Shown here: positions 37,122-44,896 of the stretch, piece by piece
How positions within the stretch are numbered: position 1 is the stretch's first letter
Layout: every line of letters starts with the position of its first letter
From: Winogradskyella pelagia
GTDB lineage: Bacteria > Bacteroidota > Bacteroidia > Flavobacteriales > Flavobacteriaceae
Reading direction: 5' to 3'
DNA length: 64,000 nucleotides
NCBI RefSeq assembly: GCF_017581965.1
Contig: NZ_JAGEVF010000003.1
Coordinates: forward strand, 248,001-312,000
Notes under the pieces: generated by a model
Databases searched by the model: none
What the model was told of the DNA's origin: nothing
The model's input: the letters and a program-made list of their open reading frames with translations, nothing else
Made by a program: the position numbers and the translations under genes

Positions 37122-38036
37122 CTAGAGCAATAAATCTTCTAAAGCTGGTTTTAGATTGGCAAATCTAAATTGAAATCCCTTATCCTCAATTTTCTTTGCA
37201 CAAACACGCTGACTTTCAAATAATAGGATATGCATTTCGCCTAAGGCCAATTTCATTGCAAATTTTGGGATATTAGGTAAGATTAAAGGTTTTTGTAAAA
37301 CTTCAGCAACAGACTTTGTTAACTCATTATTAGTTACAGGGTTTGGAGCTACACCATTATATACACCTTCTAGACCATTAGTAAGCGTATGCAGAAATAT
37401 TTGAGCTAAATCTTTGATATGAATCCAACTTTGCCATTGCTCTCCGCTTCCAAAGGCGGCGCCAGCGCCAATTCTTACAGGCTTAACAATTTCTGGCAAT
37501 GCGCCACCATCTTCTGCAAGAACTAAACCAATGCGTATTTTTGTTAATTTCGACCCTAAATCTTTAAACCCATCTACAGCAGCCTCCCATGCCTCAACTA
37601 CTTCACCTAAAAAAGACCCTGAGGTTTCATCTGTTTCTTCGTCGTAATATTTGGTAAGATTAGAAGGATATATTCCAATAGCACTTGCTGACACTACGTG
37701 CTGAATAGTAAAATTATTAAATCTTATGGTATGTTGTAAAAGCTCTGAAGATTTTGTACGGCTCTCTAAGATTTCCTTTTTATAGCTTGGCGTCCATCGC
37801 TTAGAAATTGAGGCTCCTACGAGATTTATAATTGCGTCAACCCCTTCCAAACAAGATTTATCGATTTCGCCTTTGGCAGGATTCCACAAAAATCCTCTAT
37901 AATCATCATCAACTGATAGTTTAGCTTTTGAAGTTGTTAGATAGTTAACCTTAATTCCTTCATCATGGCATTGCTTCACAATTTCTTTTCCAATTAAGCC
38001 CGTTGCCCCAGTAATTAAAACCCTCTTATTTTTCAT
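37122..38036 (-). CDS. TIGR01777 family (YfcH-like) SDR oxidoreductase
   Basis: 304 residues. The N-terminal nucleotide-binding motif is TGATGLIG (residues ~8-15). Further marks are NLVGASISKRWTPSYKKEILESRTKSSELL, ASAIGIYP, and FGSGEQWQSWIHIKDLAQIFLHTL, as in YfcH/SULA epimerase-type proteins. The C-terminal DUF1731 segment (LPNIPKFAMKLALGEMHILLFESQRV) confirms the family. Substrate unknown. The -7 box TATCTTTG ends only four bases before the ATG, suggesting a leaderless transcript. Confidence 0.95.
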   Translation of the reverse strand: MKNKRVLITGATGLIGKEIVKQCHDEGIKVNYLTTSKAKLSVDDDYRGFLWNPAKGEIDKSCLEGVDAIINLVGASISKRWTPSYKKEILESRTKSSELLQHTIRFNNFTIQHVVSASAIGIYPSNLTKYYDEETDETSGSFLGEVVEAWEAAVDGFKDLGSKLTKIRIGLVLAEDGGALPEIVKPVRIGAGAAFGSGEQWQSWIHIKDLAQIFLHTLTNGLEGVYNGVAPNPVTNNELTKSVAEVLQKPLILPNIPKFAMKLALGEMHILLFESQRVCAKKIEDKGFQFRFANLKPALEDLLL

Positions 38037-38040
38037 ACTG

Positions 38041-38048
38041 CAAAGATA
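38041..38048 (-). promoter_or_regulatory. -7 element of the TIGR01777 gene
   Basis: Complement of CAAAGATA gives TATCTTTG, four bases ahead of the ATG at 38036. No good TTG is found 20 bp upstream. Confidence 0.5.
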
Positions 38049-38149
38049 CTGCAGGCAGAAAGCTGGTACTGAGACTTTAAATTGGATTTAACGTTTGACT
38101 ATAAGAAAATAAAACTCTAGATGTACAAATGGACAAAGGTTAGAGCCTT

Positions 38150-38833
38150 TTATTTTTTCAGTGCACGAAGCATTTCCCGCTTGCCTGGTGGACCTGGTAA
38201 TCGCTCTACAGTAAAACCAACGGATTGCATAGCTCGTCTTACACTTCCTTTTGCCGAATAGGTAACTAATATTCCATTCACCTTTAAAGCCTTATACATC
38301 TTAGAAAAAATGACTTCTGTCCACAATTCTGGCTGAACACGAGCTCCAAAGGCATCAAAATAAATGATATTGAATTGATTGGAGAAATTGACATCCTCAA
38401 ACTTTATTTGCAGTTTTTCTACGCTAAAATTTGAATACAGGGATACGGGTACTTCCCAAGGAGAAGCATGTAATTTGGTATAAACTTCGGCATGTGCTGA
38501 AGAGACCAATTCCGGATAATTTAATTGTGCAATTTCTTCTTCATTAACAGGATAGGCCTCTACGCCTACATAATTTACTGATGAGGATAGCTTTTCTGCT
38601 TCAATATACGTTAAGAAGGTATTTAACCCAGTACCAAAACCCATTTCAAGAATACTAATTTCGGAGGCACCTGAGTCTCTATTCTCTCTTGAATTAAAAA
38701 AAAGCAAACCATGTTTAATAAAAACGTGATTTGCTTCTTGTATGGCACCGTGAATGGAATGATACTGTTCATTCCAATCTTCTATCTGAATCGTTTTTGA
38801 CCCATCTGAAGTGGTAATTATTTTGCGCTTCAA
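38150..38833 (-). CDS. mnmD: MnmD-type tRNA (5-methylaminomethyl-2-thiouridylate)-methyltransferase
   Basis: 227 residues. The opening TSDGSKTIQIEDWNEQYHSIHGAIQEANHVFIKHGL and the SAM site ILEMGFGTGLNTFLT match the methyltransferase part of MnmC, here as a stand-alone MnmD. FDAFGARVQPELWTEVIFSKMYKAL and GILVTYSAKGSVRRAMQSVGFTVERLPGPPGKREMLRA follow. It methylates nm5s2U at the wobble position of certain tRNAs. The FAD oxidase half is absent, as is usual outside proteobacteria. It starts 3 bp after the haem-motif lipoprotein gene and is likely co-transcribed. Confidence 0.93.
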   Translation of the reverse strand: MKRKIITTSDGSKTIQIEDWNEQYHSIHGAIQEANHVFIKHGLLFFNSRENRDSGASEISILEMGFGTGLNTFLTYIEAEKLSSSVNYVGVEAYPVNEEEIAQLNYPELVSSAHAEVYTKLHASPWEVPVSLYSNFSVEKLQIKFEDVNFSNQFNIIYFDAFGARVQPELWTEVIFSKMYKALKVNGILVTYSAKGSVRRAMQSVGFTVERLPGPPGKREMLRALKK

Positions 38834-38836
38834 TAG

Positions 38837-39304
38837 TTATTGAATCAAAAGTTTACGTATTCTAGGAATAGGCCCCGTGCACTCTGTCTTATGGCAGGCC
38901 AAACAATTATTAATTGCTGCATTATACCGTAATTTTAGATCTTCAGAAGACAAAGAATCAGCAACTTGCTTTTGTGATTCTATATAGACATCTACCACAT
39001 TCTGCCAAGCCTGACTTCTATCTTTTCCTTTGGTCATTTCCGCAGAATGCAAAGTCATTAAATCTAAAGGCATATGCGTTGGCACTTCTCCATTTGTTAT
39101 TTGCTCTTTTATACCTTGATTATAGGCATATAGGGCATTCATAAAATTAGCCATCTCAGAAGGCTGATACATGATAAAGTCATTGTTAGTAGACTCGGTC
39201 TCCTCTTCAACACTTTTGTTGTCTTTACAGCTAAACGTAAAAATACTTAAAAGAACTAGAAAAAGACGTAAACTACTGCTTAAGAAGGACACCATCTGCT
39301 TCAA
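38837..39304 (-). CDS. Small lipoprotein with C-terminal CxxCH haem motif
   Basis: 155 residues. The signal sequence ends in a lipobox (FTFSC), then an acidic linker (EEETESTNND). A helical middle part (MANFMNALYAYNQGIKEQI, MTLHSAEMTKGKDRSQAWQNVVDVYIESQKQVADSL) leads to NNCLACHKTECTGPIPRIRKLLIQ. The CLACH motif close to the C-terminus, after four-helix-like segments, resembles cytochrome c' type proteins. Haem attachment is likely if the cell has a cytochrome c maturation system. Its start overlaps the end of the DUF4920 gene by 32 bp. Confidence 0.75.
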   Translation of the reverse strand: MKQMVSFLSSSLRLFLVLLSIFTFSCKDNKSVEEETESTNNDFIMYQPSEMANFMNALYAYNQGIKEQITNGEVPTHMPLDLMTLHSAEMTKGKDRSQAWQNVVDVYIESQKQVADSLSSEDLKLRYNAAINNCLACHKTECTGPIPRIRKLLIQ

Positions 39305-39776
39305 ATCTGTATTCTAATTTTGGTGCTGTAATTGCAGCAATCTCTTCCTCAGACTTACCTGCGTCTTCAGCATAGTGTCTTAATTCATCCACAGAAGTTT
39401 GGGTAACAAAAGCTTTACCATTTATTACCACTTCACCTTCAGCATTTAAAGGCATAAAAAAACCATAGTCTTTAAATTTAACCATGACTTGATTTTCAGC
39501 ATCAAGATCAAGAGTCATCCAACAGCCTTTTACGGAACAGACTTCCTTTATCTTGCCTCGCATTTTTGTAACTAAAGTATCACCTGCTTTTAAGCCTTTG
39601 TATTGCTCTAACATGCGATCAGCATTTAGTGCCTCGGCGTCATTAATTTCCATTCCAAAAGAGGCGTACGCCATCTCCTGGTTTTCTTCAACAGCAACTG
39701 TTTCAGTGGATTTTTTTTCATTTTTACATCCAAAAGCTAATATTCCTAAAGCGAATATCAATACTAATTTCTTCAT
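39273..39776 (-). CDS. DUF4920 lipoprotein
   Basis: About 167 residues from the ATG at 39776 (MKKLVLIFALGILAFGCKNEKK); an in-frame upstream ATG would add an unlikely 12 residues before the signal. The lipobox is LAFGC. The mature domain contains ADRMLEQYKGLKAGDTLVTKMRGKIKEVCSVKGCWMTLDL and YGFFMPLNAEGEVVINGKAFV, typical of DUF4920, an OB-fold-like domain with a conserved Cys pair. Role unknown. It heads the DUF4920 / haem-motif lipoprotein / mnmD run. Confidence 0.88.
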   Translation of the reverse strand: MKKLVLIFALGILAFGCKNEKKSTETVAVEENQEMAYASFGMEINDAEALNADRMLEQYKGLKAGDTLVTKMRGKIKEVCSVKGCWMTLDLDAENQVMVKFKDYGFFMPLNAEGEVVINGKAFVTQTSVDELRHYAEDAGKSEEEIAAITAPKLEYRFEADGVLLKQ

Positions 39777-39863
39777 TTTTATTGATTTAAATCGATTAAT
39801 TTTAGATTGCAAATTTACGGAATATTAAGATAATATTACCTTTTTTTAACGCTTATGATTTCG

Positions 39864-39871
39864 TAGTTTTG
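39864..39871 (+). promoter_or_regulatory. -7 element for ilvE
   Basis: TAGTTTTG fits TAnnTTTG and lies 23 bp before the ATG at 39895. Confidence 0.45.
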
Positions 39872-39894
39872 CACCTCATAAAATGAAGGTATAA

Positions 39895-40965
39895 ATGATT
39901 GAAACCAACCCGAACGAAATCGTTATAGTAAAATCTGAAACTTCTAAAATAGGCAGCGTAGATTTTGATAATCTAATTTTTGGCCGTGTATTTACCGACC
40001 ATATGTTTGTCTGCGACTATGAAGACGGTAAATGGCAAACGCCACAGATAATGCCCTACCAAGCGATGACTATTGAACCTTCGGCTAGGGTGTTTCATTA
40101 CGGACAGGCCGTTTTTGAAGGCATGAAGGCCTACAAGGATGATGACGGTAGAATATTCTTGTTTAGACCAGATCAAAATTTCAACAGAATCAATAAATCG
40201 GCTGCGCGTTTGGCCATCCCTGAATTTCGGAAAGATTTCTTTTTTGAAGGATTGGAAAAACTTTTAAAACTAGATAGCGATTGGATAAAACCAGGTGTTG
40301 GTAATTCTATGTATATAAGACCATTTGTAATTGCAACAGAACCTGCTATTTCAGCATCGCCTGCCATGTCTTATCGTTTTATGATCATTCTTTCTCCTGC
40401 GAAAGCTTATTACAATGAGCCTGTTAGAGTACTGTTTGCAGAAAAGTACAGTAGATCTGCCGATGGTGGTGTTGGTTTTGCAAAAGCTGCCGGGAATTAT
40501 GCCGCTCAGTTTTATCCAACCAGCTTAGCACAAAAGAAAGGGTTTCAACAAATAATTTGGACCGATGCAAATACCCACGAGTACCTCGAGGAAGCAGGTA
40601 CTATGAATATATTTTTCAGAGTAAATGATACATTGATTACAGCGCCAAACAATGACCGTATTTTAGATGGTGTAACACGTAAAAGTGTGATTTCCTTAGC
40701 TAAAGACTTAGGTATTGAATGCGAGGTAAGACGTGTTAGTGTAAAAGAAATAAAAGCAGCTGCTATAGATGGTAGTTTAAAAGAAATTTTTGGAGCTGGT
40801 ACTGCGGCAGTTATAAGTCCGGTGTCCGCTTTTGAGCACGCGGAAGAAGTATATGAATTGGAACAACTAGATAATTCCTACGCCTCCTTATTTAAGGAAA
40901 AGCTCATGAATATTCAACATAATATTTCAGAAGACCCTCATGGTTGGAGATATGAAGTGAAATAG
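39895..40965 (+). CDS. ilvE: Branched-chain amino-acid aminotransferase
   Basis: 356 residues, fold-type IV PLP enzyme that interconverts Leu/Ile/Val and their 2-oxo acids. Family features: PSARVFHYGQAVFEGMKAY near residues 62-80, Lys197 in GGVGFAKAAGNYAA as the likely PLP lysine, HEYLEEAGTMNIFF, and FGAGTAAVISPVSAF near the C-terminus. Length and order match the eukaryote-like BCAT subgroup common in Bacteroidota. A single-gene unit with promoter and strong terminator. Confidence 0.96.
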   Translation: MIETNPNEIVIVKSETSKIGSVDFDNLIFGRVFTDHMFVCDYEDGKWQTPQIMPYQAMTIEPSARVFHYGQAVFEGMKAYKDDDGRIFLFRPDQNFNRINKSAARLAIPEFRKDFFFEGLEKLLKLDSDWIKPGVGNSMYIRPFVIATEPAISASPAMSYRFMIILSPAKAYYNEPVRVLFAEKYSRSADGGVGFAKAAGNYAAQFYPTSLAQKKGFQQIIWTDANTHEYLEEAGTMNIFFRVNDTLITAPNNDRILDGVTRKSVISLAKDLGIECEVRRVSVKEIKAAAIDGSLKEIFGAGTAAVISPVSAFEHAEEVYELEQLDNSYASLFKEKLMNIQHNISEDPHGWRYEVK

Positions 40966-40974
40966 ATAAGACAT

Positions 40975-41000
40975 AAAAATCCGCTTTTCAGCGGATTTTT
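40975..41000. terminator. Bidirectional terminator between ilvE and the MazG-like gene
   Basis: An 11-bp perfect stem AAAAATCCGCT / AGCGGATTTTT with a 4-base loop. It ends directly at the stop codon of the convergent gene, so it can serve both strands. Confidence 0.85.
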
Positions 41001-41387
41001 TTATGACTCTAAAATGGCTTCTATATTGGGTTTAAAATAGTTAGGTCCTTTTAAAACCTTACCGTCTTCTCTGTAAATGGGTTCGCCATCCTCACCAAGT
41101 TTACTCATATTACTGCGTTGAATTTCTTCAAAGACCTCCTCGATTTTATGCTGCAAGCCATGCTCTATGATAGTGCCACAAAGAATGTATAACATATCAC
41201 CAAGCGCATCAGCAACTTCAACCAAATCACCATCGTTGGCAGCTTCTAGATATTCTTCATTTTCCTCACGCATTAATTTATAGCGCAACATGTTTTTTTC
41301 GAGTCCTAAATTGGCCTTAGGGGTTTCTCTATGACCTATTTTAAAAGCGGTATGAAAAGCCTTTACAGCATTGATTTTATCTTGCAT
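41001..41387 (-). CDS. MazG-like nucleoside triphosphate pyrophosphohydrolase family protein
   Basis: About 128 residues from the ATG at 41387 (MQDKINAVKAFHTAFKIG). The longer frame to 41441 would run across the divergent gene's start and promoter. RYKLMREENEEYLEAANDGDLVEVADALGDMLYILCGTIIEHGL carries the EExxE and ExxxD pattern of all-alpha NTP pyrophosphatases (MazG/HisE superfamily), which bind Mg2+ and cut the alpha-beta bond. Substrate unknown; house-cleaning of non-canonical nucleotides is typical. Confidence 0.88.
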   Translation of the reverse strand: MQDKINAVKAFHTAFKIGHRETPKANLGLEKNMLRYKLMREENEEYLEAANDGDLVEVADALGDMLYILCGTIIEHGLQHKIEEVFEEIQRSNMSKLGEDGEPIYREDGKVLKGPNYFKPNIEAILES

Positions 41388-41395
41388 TGTTGGGA

Positions 41396-41425
41396 TTGTT
41401 TTAACAAGGATTATTCCTAAATTTG
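41396..41425 (+). promoter_or_regulatory. Promoter of the small membrane protein gene at 41441
   Basis: TTG (41396-41398), a 19-bp spacer and TAAATTTG (41418-41425) match the Bacteroidota promoter, 15 bp before the ATG. Confidence 0.55.
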
Positions 41426-41440
41426 CATAAAAATACAGCA

Positions 41441-41626
41441 ATGTTCACAACTGGTCAATTGATTTTTGCACTATTATTCTTCTTAACCTTTGTTATTGTC
41501 ATTGCCTTTCAATACCGTAAGGACCGCAATCTGCACCGACGCTACTACAAAGGAACGGTTTGGATCTTAATTGCCTTTGTTGGTTTTATAGCCCTATTAG
41601 CTACAGTGAAGTTTATGTTTATGTAG
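41441..41626 (+). CDS. Small two-span membrane protein
   Basis: 61 residues from the ATG at 41441; the in-frame TTG upstream at 41423 lies inside the promoter. Two hydrophobic spans (LIFALLFFLTFVIVIAF and VWILIAFVGFIALLATVKFMF) are separated by a basic loop (QYRKDRNLHRRYYKG) that should face the cytoplasm. No family recognised. It has a good promoter of its own and is divergent from the MazG-like gene. Confidence 0.7.
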   Translation: MFTTGQLIFALLFFLTFVIVIAFQYRKDRNLHRRYYKGTVWILIAFVGFIALLATVKFMFM

Positions 41627-41693
41627 TAGTTTAGGCCGTTTTGTCTTAAAATTCTTATTAATTCCTTATTTTTTTATAACTTAACATTCAAAT

Positions 41694-41711
41694 ATACCTA
41701 GAACTGGGTAT
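41694..41711. promoter_or_regulatory. Palindromic activator-site candidate 1 (kinase operon)
   Basis: ATACCTAG-AA-CTGGGTAT; seven of eight half-site positions are symmetrical. The centre (41702.5) is 31.5 bp before a weak -7 box CATCTTTG (41734-41741), which is 30 bp before the ATG at 41772. It is the first of four related elements in this region with the same spacing. Activator binding is inferred. Confidence 0.55.
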
Positions 41712-41771
41712 GTTTTTGTTTAGCCCTTCTTCTCATCTTTGACTTAACATTAATTCAAAAACCAACTCTTA

Positions 41772-42503
41772 ATGAAAACTAACATTCTAAAAGTTATGTC
41801 CTTGCTAATACTTTTGTCGTACTTCGGCTGCAAAGATTGTGAAGACATAGAAACTCAACTAAATTCTAAAACTGTTGAACTGAGGCAAGCAAAGGATTCA
41901 ATTATATCCTTGGCAGCAACATTGGAACAATGCCAAATAATTGCTTCAAAAGAATATGGAACAATACTACTAAATCCCTATAAGCCAATACAAAAACTTA
42001 TTGAAATGACAGATGCTGAAAAGAAAACTTATGGGAAAAGTCATTTCAAAATTGAATCGATTGATTTTAATATGTTCAACACAGAAAAAGGAGAGATACA
42101 CCTAAAATTCCCTGTTTACAACCCTTCTGGCACATCCATGGAAATTATGGATATTATAAATGCATCAAGCGAAGACCTGAATGCCATTGTCGTTCTTGTA
42201 GATGGATTTGATGGAGAAAAAAATCGAGCCTCTGATGCCACCCATTTTATAGAAGCAAAAGCTCAAATTAAACGAATTAAAGGCTTGAGCAAAGCGATGC
42301 TTGCTGACCATGAACAGCTTAAAGTCTATATATTGCACGACACTGCATTTTATAGTGACAAACTTATTGACGGCTTTAGAGCTTGCGTAAAATCTGATGG
42401 AGCAGAATATGAAGCCAATATATGTCGGCTTCCTCCACCTGTTTTAATATTAGACATCAATCGTCCCCGCGAACAAGAAGGCGATATTATAGTTGGTGGT
42501 TAG
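41772..42503 (+). CDS. Lipoprotein of unknown function, first gene of the kinase-regulator operon
   Basis: 243 residues. The signal sequence ends in a lipobox (LLSYFGCKDC). A short coiled coil follows (DIETQLNSKTVELRQAKDSIISLAATLEQC). The remaining domain is alpha/beta (FKIESIDFNMFNTEKGEIHLKFPVYNPSG, AIVVLVDGFDGEKN) and ends with a Pro-rich, charged tail. No family recognised. The 3' end overlaps the histidine kinase gene by about 11 bp, so they are translationally coupled. As an envelope lipoprotein in the same operon it could be a sensor partner or output of the kinase (inference). Confidence 0.75.
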   Translation: MKTNILKVMSLLILLSYFGCKDCEDIETQLNSKTVELRQAKDSIISLAATLEQCQIIASKEYGTILLNPYKPIQKLIEMTDAEKKTYGKSHFKIESIDFNMFNTEKGEIHLKFPVYNPSGTSMEIMDIINASSEDLNAIVVLVDGFDGEKNRASDATHFIEAKAQIKRIKGLSKAMLADHEQLKVYILHDTAFYSDKLIDGFRACVKSDGAEYEANICRLPPPVLILDINRPREQEGDIIVGG

Positions 42504-44271
42504 GTCCGGTTACATTTTGGTTTATTTTATGCTCCTGAGTTTTGCATTAAAAGCGCAGGAGAATACTTATTTTACGCTTACAGAACTGGATTCTATTTTT
42601 AATGCAGAAGCTTATTCTGATATTATAGGTTTGGATGTTTCGCAAATTAAAACCGTTAACAAGCAAGAGCTGGCTGAGGCCAACTTTATATTTGGTAAAT
42701 CCTTTGAAAACCTTAACAAGGAAGACCAAGCGGTTAATTTATACAAAAAAGCATTGGAACTGTATACTGAGCTTGGCGACACAGAACAGGTTGCGAGGCT
42801 TAACCTAGAACTTTATCTCACTATTGATAGCCAAAACAACCTTGAAGTTAAAAATACCGATTACCTTAACAAGGTGTATGAACATGCCAAAACCAACAAT
42901 TCAGTGAAATGGTTGAGCGTATATTATACCAATTATGGTGTTGAAATGCTTAAAGCCAATCAAGGTGACTCTGCCAAATATTATTTTGAAGAAGCACTAG
43001 ACCTGGCTCAACAAATAGACAGTACCAGAATGCAAACCAATATTGCCATAAATCTTGGTTCGACCTATTCACGTAAATTCAGAAATCAGGATTCTGCCAT
43101 TATCTATTACAACCAAGCATTGAAATATTATTTCTCAGATACGCTCAACTACAAAGATTTAAATACAGCGTTCAACATATACAACAACATAGGGAATGCC
43201 TACCGTCGCAAAAAGGAGTACCAAAAAGCTCTGGACTATTATTTCATGGCAGAAGCCATTGATTTACCCAAATTGAATAGCAAGAGTAAAAAAATCCTCT
43301 ACTCCAATATGGACATTACCTATTATTATCTAAAAGACTGGCCCAAGGCCTACGATTACTTATATAAATACGATTCCATTAAGGATGTCATTAACTTAAA
43401 GGAGCAAAATTCTGCTATAACAGAGATTGAAGAACGATACGACAATGAAAAACTTAGAGCAGATAATTTAGAGAGTGAAGCAAAACGCAAACAGAATCAG
43501 AACATTGCCATTGGCCTTGGTGGCAGTTTGGCTTTGGGCAGTATAATCGCATTTCTAGTGTTTAAAAACGTTAAACGTAAACAAAAGCTTACCGAACAAG
43601 CTAAAAAACTTCAAAGTCAAAAATTGTCAACAGTTCTAAAAGAACAAGAACTTAAGGCCATAGATGCCATGATAGAAGGTCAGGAAAAAGAACGGCAACG
43701 TATAGCAAATGATTTACATGATGATTTAGGCGGAATGATGGCAACCGTAAAACTCCATTTTGATGCCCTAAAAAGAGATGCATCGAAAGACCTATTTGAA
43801 AAAACCAATAAGTTGATTAATGAGGCCTATCAAAAGGTACGTACGGTTGCCCATGTCAAGAATTCTGGTGTCATGGCCAAACAAGGACTACTTAAAGCTG
43901 TTCAACACCTAGCTGATACGATTTCTGCAAGTAACCAAATTGATATTGAAGTTGTTGACCATGGCTTAGACCAACGCCTTGAAAACAGTCTCGAGCTCAC
44001 CCTTTTTAGGGTTATCCAAGAATTAGTAACCAATATCATTAAACATGCCGAAGCCACTGAGGCGACCATCCATCTCACCCATCATGACGATAGTATAAAT
44101 ATCATGGTAGAGGATAACGGTAAGGGCTTCAATCCAAAGCAGATTACAAAAATGAATTATGGTATGGGTATTTCTAGCATTGACAAACGTGTAGAGCACT
44201 TGGATGGTAAGCTCAGTATTGAATCTGAATTGAATAAAGGTACCACTGTAATAATAGACATCCCCTTATGA
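42493..44271 (+). CDS. TPR-containing sensor histidine kinase (HisKA_3 type)
   Basis: About 592 residues. The N-terminus (YILVYFMLLSFALKAQ) is a signal-like segment, so the ~300-residue TPR region (SAKYYFEEALDLAQQI, AIIYYNQALKYYF, YQKALDYYFMAEAI) should face the periplasm. A membrane span lies at about 337-359, then a coiled coil. The HisKA_3 dimerisation motif ERQRIANDLHDDLGG has phospho-acceptor His409, and a HATPase_c domain follows (ELVTNIIKHAE, VEDNGKGFN, GMGISSIDKRV). No ATG fits the start; TTG 42493 or GTG 42496 within the upstream gene is likely. The response regulator overlaps its end by 4 bp. Confidence 0.93.
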   Translation: MVVRSGYILVYFMLLSFALKAQENTYFTLTELDSIFNAEAYSDIIGLDVSQIKTVNKQELAEANFIFGKSFENLNKEDQAVNLYKKALELYTELGDTEQVARLNLELYLTIDSQNNLEVKNTDYLNKVYEHAKTNNSVKWLSVYYTNYGVEMLKANQGDSAKYYFEEALDLAQQIDSTRMQTNIAINLGSTYSRKFRNQDSAIIYYNQALKYYFSDTLNYKDLNTAFNIYNNIGNAYRRKKEYQKALDYYFMAEAIDLPKLNSKSKKILYSNMDITYYYLKDWPKAYDYLYKYDSIKDVINLKEQNSAITEIEERYDNEKLRADNLESEAKRKQNQNIAIGLGGSLALGSIIAFLVFKNVKRKQKLTEQAKKLQSQKLSTVLKEQELKAIDAMIEGQEKERQRIANDLHDDLGGMMATVKLHFDALKRDASKDLFEKTNKLINEAYQKVRTVAHVKNSGVMAKQGLLKAVQHLADTISASNQIDIEVVDHGLDQRLENSLELTLFRVIQELVTNIIKHAEATEATIHLTHHDDSINIMVEDNGKGFNPKQITKMNYGMGISSIDKRVEHLDGKLSIESELNKGTTVIIDIPL

Positions 44272-44891
44272 TACGAATAGCCATAGCAGAAGACCACCAA
44301 GCCCTCATTGACGGTATAGAACTACTGCTCAAATATGAACAGGATATAGACATTGTAGGTACCACAAATGATGGGGAAGCCTTGCTTCATTTGGTTCGTT
44401 TAAAGGAACCTAACGTTGTCATTACGGATATTAGAATGCCCAAAATGGATGGCATAACCGTCACAGAAACCATAAAAAGGGAGTTCCCACATATAAAAGT
44501 ATTGGCCTTTACAATGTTCGATCAAACCGAAGCTATACAACAAATGCTTGAAGCCGGTGCTTCTGGATATTTGTTAAAAAACTCAGCACTAGGTGAGGTA
44601 CTCAAAGCCATAAAAGCCGTTTATAACGGACAGACTTATTTTGATGCCAATATCGAACTGAATTCAATTAGTACCTCTGGGAAAAAGAAAGGTAAACTCA
44701 CCAAAAGACAAATAGAAATCTTGCGTTTGGTGGGCCAAGGAAAAACCTCAAGAGAAATTGCAGATGAACTATTCATTGGCATACATACTGTGGATACCCA
44801 TAGAAAAAACATGACACGCATTTTGGGACTAAAAGGCAAAGGCGAATTGATGCGTTATGCACTTGAAAAGAAATATAAATTTAAACCCTAA
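44268..44891 (+). CDS. NarL/FixJ-family response regulator
   Basis: 207 residues. Receiver domain with acidic residues at 8-9, phospho-acceptor Asp54 in VVITDIRMPKMDG, the switch Thr in AFTMF and Lys in LLKNS. The C-terminal LuxR-type helix-turn-helix is LTKRQIEILRLVGQGKTSREIADELFIGIHTVDTHRKNM. It overlaps the cognate kinase gene by ATGA. It is a candidate for the factor that binds the four palindromes in 41.7-52.0 kb, which would make the system self-regulating (inference). Confidence 0.95.
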   Translation: MIRIAIAEDHQALIDGIELLLKYEQDIDIVGTTNDGEALLHLVRLKEPNVVITDIRMPKMDGITVTETIKREFPHIKVLAFTMFDQTEAIQQMLEAGASGYLLKNSALGEVLKAIKAVYNGQTYFDANIELNSISTSGKKKGKLTKRQIEILRLVGQGKTSREIADELFIGIHTVDTHRKNMTRILGLKGKGELMRYALEKKYKFKP

Positions 44892-44896
44892 AATTG

